The position numbers and the translations under genes were made by a program. DNA of 64,000 nt from Acheta domesticus (Eukaryota > Arthropoda > Insecta > Orthoptera > Gryllidae): assembly GCA_031308135.1 (NCBI GenBank), contig JAHLJT010008756.1, forward strand, positions 71,955,821 through 72,019,820, written 5' to 3'. The notes under the pieces were generated by a model, which searched no databases, was not told the DNA's origin, and worked only from the letters and a program-made list of their open reading frames with translations. Below, one piece after another: positions 11,577-23,136 of the stretch (positions within the stretch are counted from its first letter, which is position 1; the number at the start of each line of letters is the position of its first letter).

Positions 11577-12550
11577 CTCACCCCATCCCTGCACGCTGAT
11601 TGGGCTACTCGTCACGCATTCCTTGCAGAAAAGCTCAACCAATTTTGGTGGACGATAAATTGAAAATTTCGTTCTTTAAAAGAAATACTTCGAGTGGTTA
11701 GCTAGTAAGTCAGCTCTTCTGACGCATGATAGTATTCAAGGAATGCTTTGAGAGTTCAATCCACCCCTCCTCACCTCGCCCCAGGTCTGTCGCCACGCGA
11801 TCATTGTAACCCGAGACGTTGTTTGAATCAGTTCTTCGTGAGTTTTAGGATAGTACACGAGCTCGTGACTGAAACGTTATTCTAGGGTTGCGATAAATAT
11901 AAAATTTTTGATCCTTTATTAATGATAAATGTTACATGACGTATACGTAATGTGTAATATATTAACGCTAAACATTTATTTCTTCGTTTTTGTGTTTTGA
12001 ACGCTTTATTATGCAAGAGGTGCCCTTTTGTGCGCAAATTTAAAGAAAAATCTATTGTATTATATCACGGTGTGTAGAAATGTACTTGATTAGTTCCCAG
12101 AGTTCGCGAGATTACTAAATGTAACACAGCATTTTAAAAATATTTATGAAAAATGCGATACAGTATAATTATATTAAGAGTAATATATTTATGAAAAATA
12201 TATTATTGGCACTTTTCTCTGTACACCTGCCTTGAACCTGCACAAAATCTTAGAAGATATTTTTCTTGTATTATTCGACTAGAAATATTCGTCGCGTTGT
12301 AGGATACTATATATTTTTCTGCATATTGATAGATTGTTGAAATACTGTTGAATCGTGAGAGGAATATATTATTTTTAATGTTGTATTTATGGTAAATATA
12401 TTTTAATTTTATGATGAATTATATTCAGTTGCACAAGTGCAAGAGATACTGTTACCAGATAATCTATAGATTCAGAAAATTAATTTTGTAGGTTAGCATA
12501 GAAACATTTTAAATTGTCTATACTAAATAAAACTTATTTCTTCACAATTT
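11577..12550 (+). other. Probable 3' UTR of the large gene
   Basis: Composition flips from GC-rich to AT-rich about 100 bases after the TGA. The stretch is A/T-rich with many TATTTAT and ATATTTA segments typical of AU-rich UTRs and contains no coding-like frame. The first AATAAA I see is at 12526-12531, which would give a 3' UTR near 970 bases. Later AATAAA copies (about 14634 and 16046) would allow longer forms. Confidence 0.5.
12526..12531 (+). terminator. Candidate polyadenylation signal AATAAA
   Basis: The first canonical AATAAA downstream of the stop codon at 11576. It is followed by T-rich sequence, but the downstream GT-rich element is weak, so cleavage here is plausible but not certain. 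Confidence 0.4.
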
Positions 12551-13442
12551 TAGAAGAAATAATTCGACTTCACTACGTTTTTTCCTTATACTTTTGCTAT
12601 ATATTTTGGTACTTCTTATTTCATCCTCACGGTAGCAAATGTAAATTAGCTTTCAGAATAGTATTTGAAAGTTATTTCACAACGTTCTTGTTGATTAGTG
12701 GTCCTTGATGAGAATTCCTGTTTTTTTGTTAGTTTTGCTTTGCGGACATTACTTCGAATTGCTGAATATGTTCTCTTCTACGCATCTTTGGAGCTGTTGC
12801 TGACATACGTATTCTGAGTTTTAGAGACTTGACGGAATCTATGGATAACGCTTTGTATTTTTACGTAGTAATTATTTGCAATGTCTTTATGTCTATTATG
12901 AATAGAATAATGAATTTCATAAGAATATCGAACGTACTATTACACGTACGGCAATCATGTTTAAAACTAAGAGCTCATTTCAAGGGCAATCATTTAAAAC
13001 AAATATATTAACGGTATCACGTATTCGTTTGTACGTACTGTTCTGACGTTCAAATGCATCACATCTCTTTTCAGTTTGAGTCGTGCGTTAAATATATAGG
13101 TTTGTTTTTTGAGAACTAGCTTCCTGATGGTCGTGTTTGATTTAGTTTTTGATTCGCAGCCAAGAATCTTCATTGTGAGTAAACAATTCTTTCGTTTGTG
13201 ATTTTATGATCTTTCAGTATCGGATAATATATTTAGAAACTCTGTCTTTATTAATTGTTTATTTATGGGTTACGCATTTAGTAGAATTAACTAATTTTAG
13301 TGAATTTTAGAGTACCCTTAAATACAGTAGACATTGAAATTTCAGCAACTTACTTTCATTTTTCCATTACGTGTGTTATGTGTTGCGTTAACAATGTAAA
13401 GAGACATGCATTTCAATACAAGTTGCCGCTTTTTATTATGTT

Positions 13443-13446
<4 letters not shown>

Positions 13447-13494
<48 letters not shown>

Positions 13495-13520
13495 ATACAT
13501 ATATAACATATATGTTATAT
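13447..13520. repeat. (TA)n microsatellite followed by a perfect 20-bp palindrome
   Basis: About 22 TA units at 13447-13490, then ATATAACATATATGTTATAT at 13501-13520, which equals its own reverse complement. Such AT palindromes can extrude as cruciforms and are common slippage by-products. Confidence 0.9.
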
Positions 13521-14997
13521 ATTTATTGACATGTTTTCTTCTATAAGTTTCAAGCTCTAGTGAACATGGTTCTACTTGTTTCGAAACTATGTTTATGAAC
13601 TTTTGTTTATTCCGAACGTCTTCCTGTCGTCTCGATTACCCCAGTGCGTTGTTTCAGACATCCCCCCCTTCCTTGTTCGTCGGGGCAGAGGCGAATCCTT
13701 TTAAGCTCCACACACAGATCGTTGTTTAGCTCAGAAAATCAACATTTAGTTCTGTAATTGCTTAAAGGAGTTTATTGAATGTTTGGGCTAGGTGATACTA
13801 TCATAATTGTGAAGAAATTAAGAACCCATAAATTGCAAAACGAGTAAAAACACTTTGTACGGAATATCAGTCATTATTGTTGGTAAGGATTCAGATCATA
13901 ATCTAAGAAAACTTTCAAGAAACGTATTTTAATATTAAGAAATAAATCGAAATATATCATTATATCATTCATAATCATATATTGTGAAATTTATAAAAAT
14001 ACCTCAGAGTTGCTTGATTCTGATTTCATACCTAAGAAGAAAACTAGTAGTAACGTCAAGTTTCCAACAATAAACTTTAAATTAAAAGTCGGAAAACGAG
14101 GTTTCAGTTTACAGTAGAACAAACATTTAAAATACCAATATTGCGTTTTTGTTGGCAGCAAGCCGAGATACGAATTTTATTTGTATTCATTTATACATTT
14201 TTCTATTACTCTTTCCATCTATTAGTGTATCCCTTTCTAGGAAAATTTGAATTTTGCCCTTTTTTAAAAGCAATAGAGATAATCGGAGGGCCCGCTCTGG
14301 TGCTATGAATCACATATTCCGTATATGCAGACAGTAGAAAAGTTATGTTGAAGGTGTAAATGTATAATAAAAATATATTTATAAAAATATTTGGTTTCTG
14401 AGCAAATGTATTTAAACATTTCTTTGACTTCTGGCACTTTCAATCTGCTTTCTTGATGGTCCCGAAAATACTCTCTGCTGATCTATCCTGATCGTTGTCC
14501 GTGAACGATTTCCGCTCAATGGATAACATTCAAAAGTTCTGTTCAGAAATACCAATACAACAATCATATTTGTACGTCGCTATTACTTGTTTTCGTAAGC
14601 TGTTATAAATCTTTAATAATACATTTTTCACAAATAAAGTGGAACCCGTATTATTTTCTCTGAGCAATTTTCATTGAGTTTTCGTACGTAATTTTTATTT
14701 TAATAGAGCATCTAGTTGCCATCATAATGCCATATTTCTTTGATTCAAAACCTCCTCGCTCTCGTCATTTTAATATTCGAAATGCAGTCGGACCAGAACA
14801 AATCAAATGCGATTTGACGCAATTTTGTTGAAAATTAAATAAGACTCTGACTGTGTTTGATTGTAGGACACTACTTTTTTCCCACAGGCCAATGAATGTA
14901 CGACGCAATTTCTATAAGCAGTGGCATGGCATATAAGGGAGGGCAAGAGGAAAACGAACTTAAGAGTAGGTCAGTATAGGCTTAAGGCTAAGCCCCC

Positions 14998-15135
14998 CTC
15001 AAGCGAGACCCGAAAGCTTGGATTGCCGATAATACAGGCAAATAAGTCGCCACCCTTACAGTGGAACAGCCTGTGTGAACAATTAAGTGGCGAAATTTGC
15101 AACCGGCACATCCTTGGTAGCAAGTCTCGCTTGAG
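14998..15135. repeat. Spaced inverted repeat, 12-bp arms
   Basis: CTCAAGCGAGAC at 14998-15009 is matched by its reverse complement at 15124-15135, separated by 114 bases. It may be a degraded MITE, or chance. No target duplication is clear. Confidence 0.4.
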
Positions 15136-15327
15136 AGTGGATGGGTTCTTTTCAGATGTCTTGTATTCGGAAAGCAACATAGCCCTTACACTACTCATTA
15201 ATTTCTTCCTCCTCTCCTTCCTTCACGCTTCCTTTATTTGGGAGGGGATGGCACGTTGTATCCACTATTTATACCAGAGTGTGTACATAGTTGCCACTGT
15301 GTATACCAGAGCAGTTCTGCTTAAGCA

Positions 15328-15362
15328 GGTGGCCCGCTAGACAAGCCCCTCTGCGGGCCACC
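15328..15362. repeat. GC-rich hairpin, 10-bp arms
   Basis: GGTGGCCCGC (15328-15337) pairs perfectly with GCGGGCCACC (15353-15362) across a 15-base loop. Further GCGGGCC copies follow within 50 bases. It sits in an isolated GC-rich patch of about 230 bases in AT-rich DNA. Confidence 0.7.
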
Positions 15363-17618
15363 GGTGTGGCTCGCGGGCCAGTACAGCGGGCCACCGCGGG
15401 CATTGTGACCCCAATTCTCGCATTTGAGCAGCGCCGCACCTGAGGACATGGCGAGTCGCGAGAGCACTGAGCGCAGCGCCCCCTAGCGCAGGCCGGTGGC
15501 CTCGCCCGTGTATTCATGTGAATCTCCATGAGCGCACGCATTGCGGTTCATGTGTGAGCTGTGTGAGGCTTTCGCCTAAGCCGACGCGCGTCCTTGCGTC
15601 GCATGGTATAATCACGTGTGATCTTTTAACCTGACTGGTGTACTTTCTTTGCTGTTGTCATGTATTTACCGTTGCTGCTGTGTGTGACTTTATATATCAT
15701 AATCCATACGTGTACCTTTTGTTTTGTACGTAGAGAAATGCACTGTATATGACTTTTCACTGAAAGCATGTAGCATGTATATTGTAGTAGTGTGTTTCTT
15801 CACAAAGAATGCAGTGGGCCATGCACTGATCAGGATGCGCACTTAAGGAGGAGGCTTTATTTACTCCTTGTTCTTCTCTTTTTTCCACGCTTTGGCTAAG
15901 TAACAATGACCAATGCCAACGCTGCAGCATCCTAATCTGTGAATTGCTCGCTTGCTGAATCTTATTAATGGTTTGAGTTAACATGTGTTGTTTCTATTGT
16001 TAGCGCACATGCTCACCTTTCCTTCGTACGCATATGCTCACTATGAAATAAAGCCGTGTTGGCACCATCAAGTAGAAACCTTTTATTTTCTGCCTTGTAG
16101 TAACCACTTAGTAGTAACCCTTTCCTTAGCACTATCCCGTCTTGAATCACTGTATATAGGAGAGAGTCACTGCTGCACATAGCCAGTGAAATGAGGTTTG
16201 GGGTAGAATGTTGAAACCAGGTTAATTGATAGTATAAAACTTATTTATTTGAAAAAAGTCTTCTTTTACACAGGAATAAAATGCTTAGAATTTTCTTAAA
16301 TGGTAGACGTAGAAGGGTGAAGGCAAATTTATCAGTGTATGTAGCAGTTTTCCAACTTCTACCGTAAGTACTTGTAAAGAGCGTTTGTAATGTGTTGTCA
16401 TTCAGATTGATGTTCGTGTTGTAATATGTGTGAAAAGTTATGTGCTTTTATTAATATTTGAAATCTTAATCAGCGTTCTAACATTTTTTATTCGAAAATG
16501 TGTACACATGTGTGAAAATAATTTCGGAAATTTTTACATTGGCGCTAAGTTGTACATATTTTAATTAAATTTTTTTTGCTAAAGAATCTGTTGCTGACTT
16601 TTGCATATCTGTGATTTCATTGTAAATGACATGTTTGATTAATATGTATTATGCGTAGGTAACGAATTTATGTTTAGTTAAAAAACGTTTCAAACTGTTA
16701 AAACTATCCGATTCCCACAGATAATCGTCAAGAATTTATTCTAAGATACATTTAAGACACAGATATATGAAAAAGTGATAGATGGCTCACATAGTCGCTT
16801 TCAGGATTTGAACACAACTATTTGTTCAACATTCATCGTTCCATTACGGACAGTGAAAATGTTTTTCCACTACGAGAGAAGGTAAGTTTTTCGCCTCAAC
16901 GATGACTTATCGAAAGGAGGTTGGACCAGCTTGACATATTGACCTTTCTCAGATAAGACATGGTATTCTTTGTTAGATATCCTACACATTTCAAAAATGC
17001 TTACAATATTTTTGGCTTAATCCATAAAAGTAAGATAATTGCTTAAGAATGTTGCCGAAATGGAATAAAATACTGAGAGACATTTTAGTGCATTAACAAG
17101 TATTAACCTGGATTAAATCGAAAGCCCATACATCACATTCCATATTTACATTCCTACTATTTTTCTCCAGTCACTTCGAAAAATGAATCTACTTTTCATA
17201 CTGCTCTTTTCATTATTTTATTTTTATTGTCATTTCATTGTTATCGTCTACTCATTAGGATTGTTAGGGTGTCCATGTTTGGTCTATTGAATTTTGTTTT
17301 CCAGTCCAACAGTAAGCGAATACTTTATTTGAGACATGAATTGAAACTAAAATTGAAGTGATTTCTTAGAAAATCGTATGACGACCTAAGCATGCCCTCA
17401 GTTAACTACGTGTCGTGTTACGATTTTTCGTAGAAAGTGGTTTAACGTCCATCTTTTTTCTTCGTTATTTCTTGCACCCACCTGCGACACATCTATTAAT
17501 AATGTAACAATTAATGATGCGAGCCAAACATATTTCCTAATACTCGAATCTTTTAAATAGGTTAATTGTTTCACTAAATGACCAATATCAATTTTCCATT
17601 TTCATTCCTTACCTTTAA

Positions 17619-18790
17619 TAACACTGGCCGACATTATTAAACTTTTGAAAAGTTACGGAAACAAAACTCACTGATTCTGACCAATTTTGGGGCGCTGAAT
17701 ACGAATATGATAGCCCTTTTACTGGATTAGCTCGTATTTTTGTGTAACGCGTAGTTGCCAAATTTACCATCGTAGGCATAATGAGCTATCTTGAAAGTAC
17801 CGGAGAGTGAGTTTTTTTGACTGCAAAAAGGGAATAAATTTCGTTTTGGCACTAGTGCCAAAGACAATCAATTTTTAAAATTCTATAAATTAATTTATTA
17901 AATCTAAACAATTAAAAAACTATACATTCAGTTAGTTTACTTGCACTGTACTTTAGCATTTACTTAATAGTTTATAAGGTATAATGTTCACAGACGTATA
18001 CAGACCACTTAGTTTCGGAAAACACTAAGATACTTAAATCCTCCAGCTTCTTTGTCTATTCCTTTAAGAAATTCATGAGGTCCAACTTAATGTGCAGAGT
18101 TGGAAATAGTACCTTGCCTGGATCGATCAGAGGCTTATACTTGACATTGTTGGTATCGGGCTTAAATGACTCTCTGGGCGCCATTCCTTTTGTGAGAAAT
18201 TGTTCCTGTAACTCTTGAGTCCCAAAGACACAAAAAACAAAAGTGCTTTGTAAATCCACCTTCCAGACATTGGACATTATAATATTGCAAATACTTTTAC
18301 ATGTCCAGAAATTTGCCAACCATGATCTTTGTATTTGATACGCTTTAAAATCAGTGCGAGATCCTCGTAAGTATCATTCATTGGGACAGAGTGTGCCATA
18401 GGCAGCTTATTTCCATTATGAAGCAAAACTGCTTTCAGACTGTTCTTAGATGAATCTATGAAAAGACACCAATCAGATGGATTACTTTGGATTCCTAACT
18501 CATTCATCAATCCATTGATGTCCGTACATACGCAAAGTGAATCTTCCATTCTGTAATATTCTGAAAAAGGCTCGTTCTGAGTGAAATACTATTTCTCACT
18601 CTAGGAACATTGTGGAAATTGTAACTTTGATGACAACTGAAGCCAAAATGGCAAAAACTGGCAACTACGCGTTACACAAAAATACGAGCTAATCTAGAAA
18701 AATGGCTGTCAATTTCGAATGCAGCATCCTGAAATTAATCGGAATTAGTGATTTTCCTTTTTGTAACTAAACTGATGTCGGCCTGTGTAA
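17619..18790. mobile_element. Long-TIR DNA transposon relic with TTAA target duplication
   Basis: Left terminal segment 17619-17760 and right segment 18659-18790 are inverted repeats of about 130-140 bases. The ends read TAACACTGGCCGACAT and, inverted, TTACACAGGCCGACAT. The inner 40 bases (TTAGCTCGTATTTTTGTG.. to TTGCCA) are nearly identical. TTAA flanks both sides (17615-17618 and 18791-18794). TTAA duplications are known for piggyBac and Kolobok-type elements, but the class here is not established. The interior carries a broken minus-strand ORF. The outer TIR halves have diverged more than the inner halves. Confidence 0.8.
18056..18549 (-). pseudogene. Broken internal ORF of the TTAA element (repetitive arthropod protein family)
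   Basis: Two overlapping minus-strand frames (18549-18277, then 18319-18056) read as one interrupted protein. The first has DINGLMNELGI, DWCLFIDSSKNSLKAVLLHN and YKDHGWQISGHVKVFAIL. The second has PLIDPGKVLFPTLHIKLDLM. From memory of the family, these match a protein present in many copies in arthropod and other invertebrate genomes ('FIDSSK.SLK.VLLHNGN' and 'LPPLHIKLG' motifs). A Cys-containing segment between them appears shortened. The junction needs a frame change, and both ends are missing. Its position between the TIRs suggests it derives from the element's own gene, perhaps its transposase. Confidence 0.65.
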
Positions 18791-19985
18791 TTAATAAAAT
18801 TCAATAAATGTATTTCTGGAATGGCTGTGGTGCCATTATGCTCGCCGTCATTGGCAATTCATTCTAGGAGCATCCAGAACAGTATAAGGCGATAATTATG
18901 TACAATTGCATGTCATCGTCAAATTTTGGTGCTTTTGTACTCTTCATATGGTGCTATTCAACCATTTGATATTCTTTTATAATTGTAATTAAGAAACGTT
19001 TTGACACATTATTTTATGAATAAGTGAAGGTAGCTGACACCTTTTCTGATAACCCCAATCTCGCTCAAGTTTTTCGTGGCGCGAATCTTTACAACAGCGC
19101 CTATTTGTCGTGACGCCGACTGTAGCATCGCGTGTCTGATCGGTCTGCGGAACGCGACCTCAACAAAGGGCAACTACTGGACCCAAACAAATAGGCCGGA
19201 CGCCTCCGGTGACCTATTTCTGGTTCCAATGCAGCGGACACTCACAATGATCTGCACTGGAACACACATTTACACACAAACACATCGACGTCATTTTCCG
19301 GCCCCTTATTGGAACATGGCATCATTCGGAAAAAACAATATTAAGGTCCCCGATAATGCAAGTTGAAATATTAGTGTTTAAAAAGTGTATAGTACGTAAT
19401 ATCTTAATGCTCCTGATTAAACACATGTCCCTCCATTATGAAATTTTTTCAACTGAAAATACTTCTTGGATTGGACATGTCCCATTCAATCAGACCCGAC
19501 TGTCGTAAATAAATATATGGAAGCAAATTCTATTCATCTTCCATGATTGCTTCTACGATTGTGAGTTATATAGATAAATCATGAAAATACAAATACAAAC
19601 ACTCGTACCCACGATGGAAATCAAATCCACATCTCTTGGTCTATCCTGGTCTGTCCCAGTATTGTATTTCCACTTATTCGTATTTTCTCCTCAGGACTTT
19701 AAAATGATGTGTGATTGGAAAACTCGGATTCTCTGGAACTTAACAACCTTTTTGGGAGAAGCTCTTCCATTATAGGTACGTCTCGTACATTAGCAATGTC
19801 TGCGTCACGAATCATTACATGTTTGAAAATAGGAAAATGTTTGATTTGGCATTGTTGAGTGTGTAACACGGCACCCCAAAGGGTCAAGAACCTCCAATTT
19901 TAAAGTAGCCTTCTCGTTTCAATCTTGGGGAAGAGTCTGCTAGTCTTTTTCACACCACTCGTCCCTGCTGCACACAGCCCGTCCT

Positions 19986-20105
19986 ACCCCGCCCCGCCCC
20001 GCCCTGCCCCGCCCCGCCCCGCCCCGCCCCGCCCCGCCCTGCCCCGCCCCGCCCCGCCCCGCCCCGCCCCGCCCCGCCCCGCCCCGCCCCGCCCCGCCCC
20101 GCCCC
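19986..20105. repeat. (GCCCC)n pentanucleotide array
   Basis: About 24 nearly perfect GCCCC units with two GCCCT variants. The complementary strand is a regular series of GGGG runs spaced by one C, a strong candidate for G-quadruplex formation. Open frames across it are artefacts of the five-base period. Confidence 0.97.
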
Positions 20106-20362
20106 TCTTGAGAATGCTTCTCGGCCCCCCTCGTGAAAGTATTTCCTGCCTGAGGCTGCCTGCTTGTTGAAAAAGTCTTAACTCGAACGCAAACGGGATC
20201 CAAGCACAATGCCTCGACTCACCTCTTGACATGCACGCCAACTTCGGCATGCAACTTTCGAAACTGCATTATCGTTAGATGGGAAAGCAATGCGTTTCTA
20301 GTTGCTGTTCTTCCTGCTGGCTTTGTTTGTTTTCGCAATAGGTGAAAAGGGTTATATTCGTG

Positions 20363-20363
<1 letters not shown>

Positions 20364-20405
<42 letters not shown>
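20364..20405. repeat. (TA)n microsatellite
   Basis: About 21 TA units lying about 120 bases from the right end of the mariner relic. Confidence 0.95.
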
Positions 20406-20408
<3 letters not shown>

Positions 20409-20524
20409 TATATATATTGTATTTTTAAGTAGGAATATTAAATGTGAACTACAAATAATAACAAGAAAATAAAAATAATTATTTTGCTTTTGGATTTCGG
20501 GTTTAGACGACTTCTTACAACACA

Positions 20525-20930
20525 ATACGAGGTGCATCCGGAAAGCATTCCCTAGGTCGTCAACAAAAAGAAAAGTTTGATGGAAGAACTTTACTGTAGC
20601 GGACGCGTCACACCTAGAACTATTTTTTACCATAATTACCACCAGATTTAAGACATTTGTCATACCATGGGATCAATATTGATATCCCTTGTATCGTAGA
20701 ATATTTCACCTCTATTAAGTTCCAATGTTCCAATGTCTTCTCCTGTGATACGAGTAAGCAGTCCGGGCAGGAATTTCTTAACGAATAAGAATAGATGCAA
20801 ATCGCTGGGAGCGGAATCCGGACTGTTGGGTGTATGGCTAAACACCTCTCAGCAGAACTGTTGCAGATTATCTGTTGTGAGCAGAGCCGTGTGTGACCGA
20901 CCGTATGACAAACTACCCTAAGATAGGGAG
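20525..20930 (-). pseudogene. Mariner-family transposase relic (C-terminal part)
   Basis: Read on the minus strand, the region gives DNLQQFCREVFSHTPNSPD then SAPSDLHLF, clearly the mariner 'H.P.SPD.APSD.HLF' block that carries the third catalytic Asp, followed by FVKKFLPG. A shifted frame ends with WYDKCLKSGGNYGKK, the usual mariner C-terminus. The frame break between the two parts and the missing N-terminal two thirds mean it is dead. The TIR-like end GAGGTGCATCCGGAAAG lies at about 20528-20544. Confidence 0.8.
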
Positions 20931-21001
20931 ATGCAAATGTTGATCTCATGGTTTGAGAAATGTCACACTTTTGGTGGTGATTATGTAGAAAAACGTATGC
21001 A

Positions 21002-21155
21002 TAAGCGTATCTAGGAATTCAGGGGCCCACGGCAAGCACAGAATTTGCGTCTCTGTCAGAATACTTCAAATGAGGGTGGTTGTTATTTGTTTTAGCGGGT
21101 ATACTCTAAATAGCGTCGCTGTGAGTGGTGCCCATGGCTCGTGTCATATCTAACA
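21002..21155 (-). mobile_element. Degraded copy of hAT-like MITE family 1
   Basis: The reverse complement aligns along its length with the intact MITE at 53968-54143. Shared blocks are AGCGTATCTAGG, GGCAAGCA.AGAATTTGCG, CTGTCAG.ATACTTCAAAT, TATTTGTTTTA.CGGGTATAC and GTGCCCATGGC. The end near 21155 has decayed and I see no target duplication. Confidence 0.75.
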
Positions 21156-22391
21156 ATCCGAAGATAGGCCTTTGAACATGTGCTGTATCTCCTACAATAT
21201 GTTTTTTCATGAAATTGTGTTTTTAACCAGAGGAACTTACATTCTCGATGAGTCTAGCATGATAATCCCTCATGGTCCCTGTATAGATTAATCTCAACTA
21301 TTGCGGTTAGTCATAAATAAGTTATATTGAGATTAATATTTCTTTCTATAGACGTGTTTTGTGAATGTAAAACATAGAAACGAGGTACGGAATATAAACC
21401 TGCAGATCGTTCTAAAAGACGAGACTCATTTTTTTTGGAAATAATGTCTTCTGCTGTGGTTAATAGAACTTAAAAGAGATTTTTTTCGTGTTGCTAAAGC
21501 TGATCTATTGAAGTAAAGTAATCCGATTTAAAGTATTGTTTACATGTAATTTTTTTCAACCCTTATTTGGGTGATTTCACACACCAAGTGATATTGGTTA
21601 TAAGTAAGGGATATTAAGTGATGTCATGCATTTATGATGTATAATAATTTTATATTAACTGATGCCAAGCTTTTATTATATATTTTCTGATAAATAAATG
21701 ATACAGTTTTAAAAACTGTATCATTTACATACTGCATTTTTAAAAAAGCTTAATAATATTAATATCATGTCTTTGGTGTACATACAGAAAGTTGAAAGAA
21801 ATTTAGAACTTTCTTCAAATCAATTTTAAATATATTATGGAATTAATACATTTTGATCTGTTGCACCACAAATTTAAGATAATACAAGGAGAGTCATTTA
21901 CCGCAAACAGATTTTATAAAGAGGTCACAGAGTGGTAGCTTTGGTTGAATACATCACCTCTAGGTTTCTCAGTTTATACTAGTTAACTGTGAACTTATAA
22001 AACATAAAATTGACGTACTAAGAATTATAAAATAATATAATACAATGTCACGATAAAAGTTACGATGTGTTTCAGCGTTCAAACTAGCTCTCATTTGCAA
22101 AACGTCGACGTAGGCTATTTTTTGCTAGTTTTCGCACCAGCTGAAGCGTCAAATCCTCTGTCGACGTAGGCGACCTCTCTAGGCTGTTGGCGCAGAAACT
22201 CTTTCCGCCTGCCGGGGTAATGCCACTTTGAAAGCTGTGCGCCTCGGTGGATGGTGTAGTCACGGTGAACATAGCGCCTCTGCGGCCAACTTCCCTCGCC
22301 TTGGAATCAGGGAAGTTGGTGGTGAAAAAACTCGTTGGAATTTTCTTCCGAATTACATGTTATTGTACAAAGCAATAATCAAGTCAACATG
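21156..22391. other. AT-rich stretch, no gene
   Basis: Contains a 33-bp near-perfect palindrome (21695-21727) within a looser AT-rich inverted region, and a slightly GC-richer patch at about 22090-22320. No coding sequence is supported until the LINE relic begins. Confidence 0.55.
21695..21727. repeat. 33-bp palindrome (16-bp arms)
   Basis: TAAATGATACAGTTTT, a single A, then the exact reverse complement of the arm. Outside it, AAGCTTTT (about 21668) and AAAAAAGCTT (about 21744) are also inverted, so it may be the core of a foldback or MITE of about 100 bases. Confidence 0.85.
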
Positions 22392-22628
22392 AACTTACGG
22401 CATAGAACTTTGGGGCACAACCAGCGAGTCATACCTGGAGATCCAGAGAAGATTAGAAAGAAACTGCGATATTTGTGCAAAGTACCGTGGTTCGTAATAA
22501 ACAATAATTTGTACAAAGGTTTGACAATCTCAACTATGCCAGAGATTGTCACCGAGCCAAGTAAGAGACACCAGACGAGACTGAGCCACTACCCGAATCA
22601 ACAATCAGTGAACATGTGTGTAGACTAA
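22392..22628 (+). pseudogene. Jockey-like LINE reverse transcriptase C-terminus, frameshifted
   Basis: One frame starts TYGIELWGTTSESYLEIQR, matching the 'TYGI.LWG' and 'EI.QR' blocks near the end of Jockey-type reverse transcriptases. A shifted frame continues LRYLCKVPWFVINNNLYKGL and LSHYPNQ, matching the 'L..I..APWYV.N...H.DL.I' and 'L..HPN' blocks. A stop precedes the first block and the switch between frames shows a broken ORF. Everything upstream is missing, as expected of 5'-truncated LINE insertions. AT-rich sequence after 22628 may be its 3' tail. Confidence 0.75.
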
Positions 22629-23136
22629 AGAGTGAGCATATTCTAAATTTACACTTTAGATTCTCTTAATTGTATATCGTTTAGATTCTCTTACACCTTG
22701 TATACCATTTACTAATTGAATAGTGTGAATGTGAACAGATTGTAAATTGTTAAATTAATATTTTATATTTTATTATTTTACAAATTATTTTACAGTATTA
22801 TTAATTTACAAATATAGTAAATTAGCAGTAGAGAAAATAAAAAAATCGTCCGTTCGGAACACTTGCCAATTTTGTGTTTTCGGCGCCAGATCTGATATTT
22901 TAAATTCATCTAGTCCCGAAGTTTCATATTTCGCTCAAAGTTGTTTTATCTAGCGTTCTTTTTATATTTCCCTGGTACCGCACCTGTTATTTTAACTATT
23001 TTTGACGTGTGCACTTGAGTGTGTTTAAATTCATAAAAATAATTTAAATTAAAAAAACAGAAATTTCATTCATATTGTCACTCAATTTAAATTTCCGTAA
23101 ATATATACTTGTAGATGAAGGTGATTGTATGTCGAC
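22629..23136. other. AT-rich spacer
   Basis: Very AT-rich, with runs such as TTATTATTTTACAAATTATT. I see nothing else; part may be the LINE 3' untranslated region. Confidence 0.5.

Larger units (their letters stand above)
12551..17614. other. AT-rich stretch without recognisable genes
   Basis: No frame here looks coding. It holds a TA microsatellite with an adjoining palindrome (13447-13520), a spaced inverted repeat (14998-15135), and a GC-richer patch at about 15330-15560 with a hairpin and repeated GCGGGCC blocks. A near-duplicate of TATACCAGAG occurs twice at about 15270-15310. A 139-codon open frame at 14921-15340 crosses these inverted repeats and I do not consider it a gene. Confidence 0.6.
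18795..20524. other. Intergenic stretch, simple repeats only
   Basis: No gene is supported. A GC-moderate patch at about 19070-19350 has an open frame of 97 codons with no recognisable features. The main structures are the GCCCC array (19986-20105) and a TA microsatellite (20364-20405). Confidence 0.6.

Noticed and set aside
14921..15340. 139-codon plus-strand frame
   Set aside because: Spans inverted repeats and AT-rich DNA, has no domain-like segment, no plausible promoter or poly(A), and unremarkable codon use.
19940..20250. Gly-Arg-Ala-rich frames
   Set aside because: Created by the five-base period of the GCCCC array.
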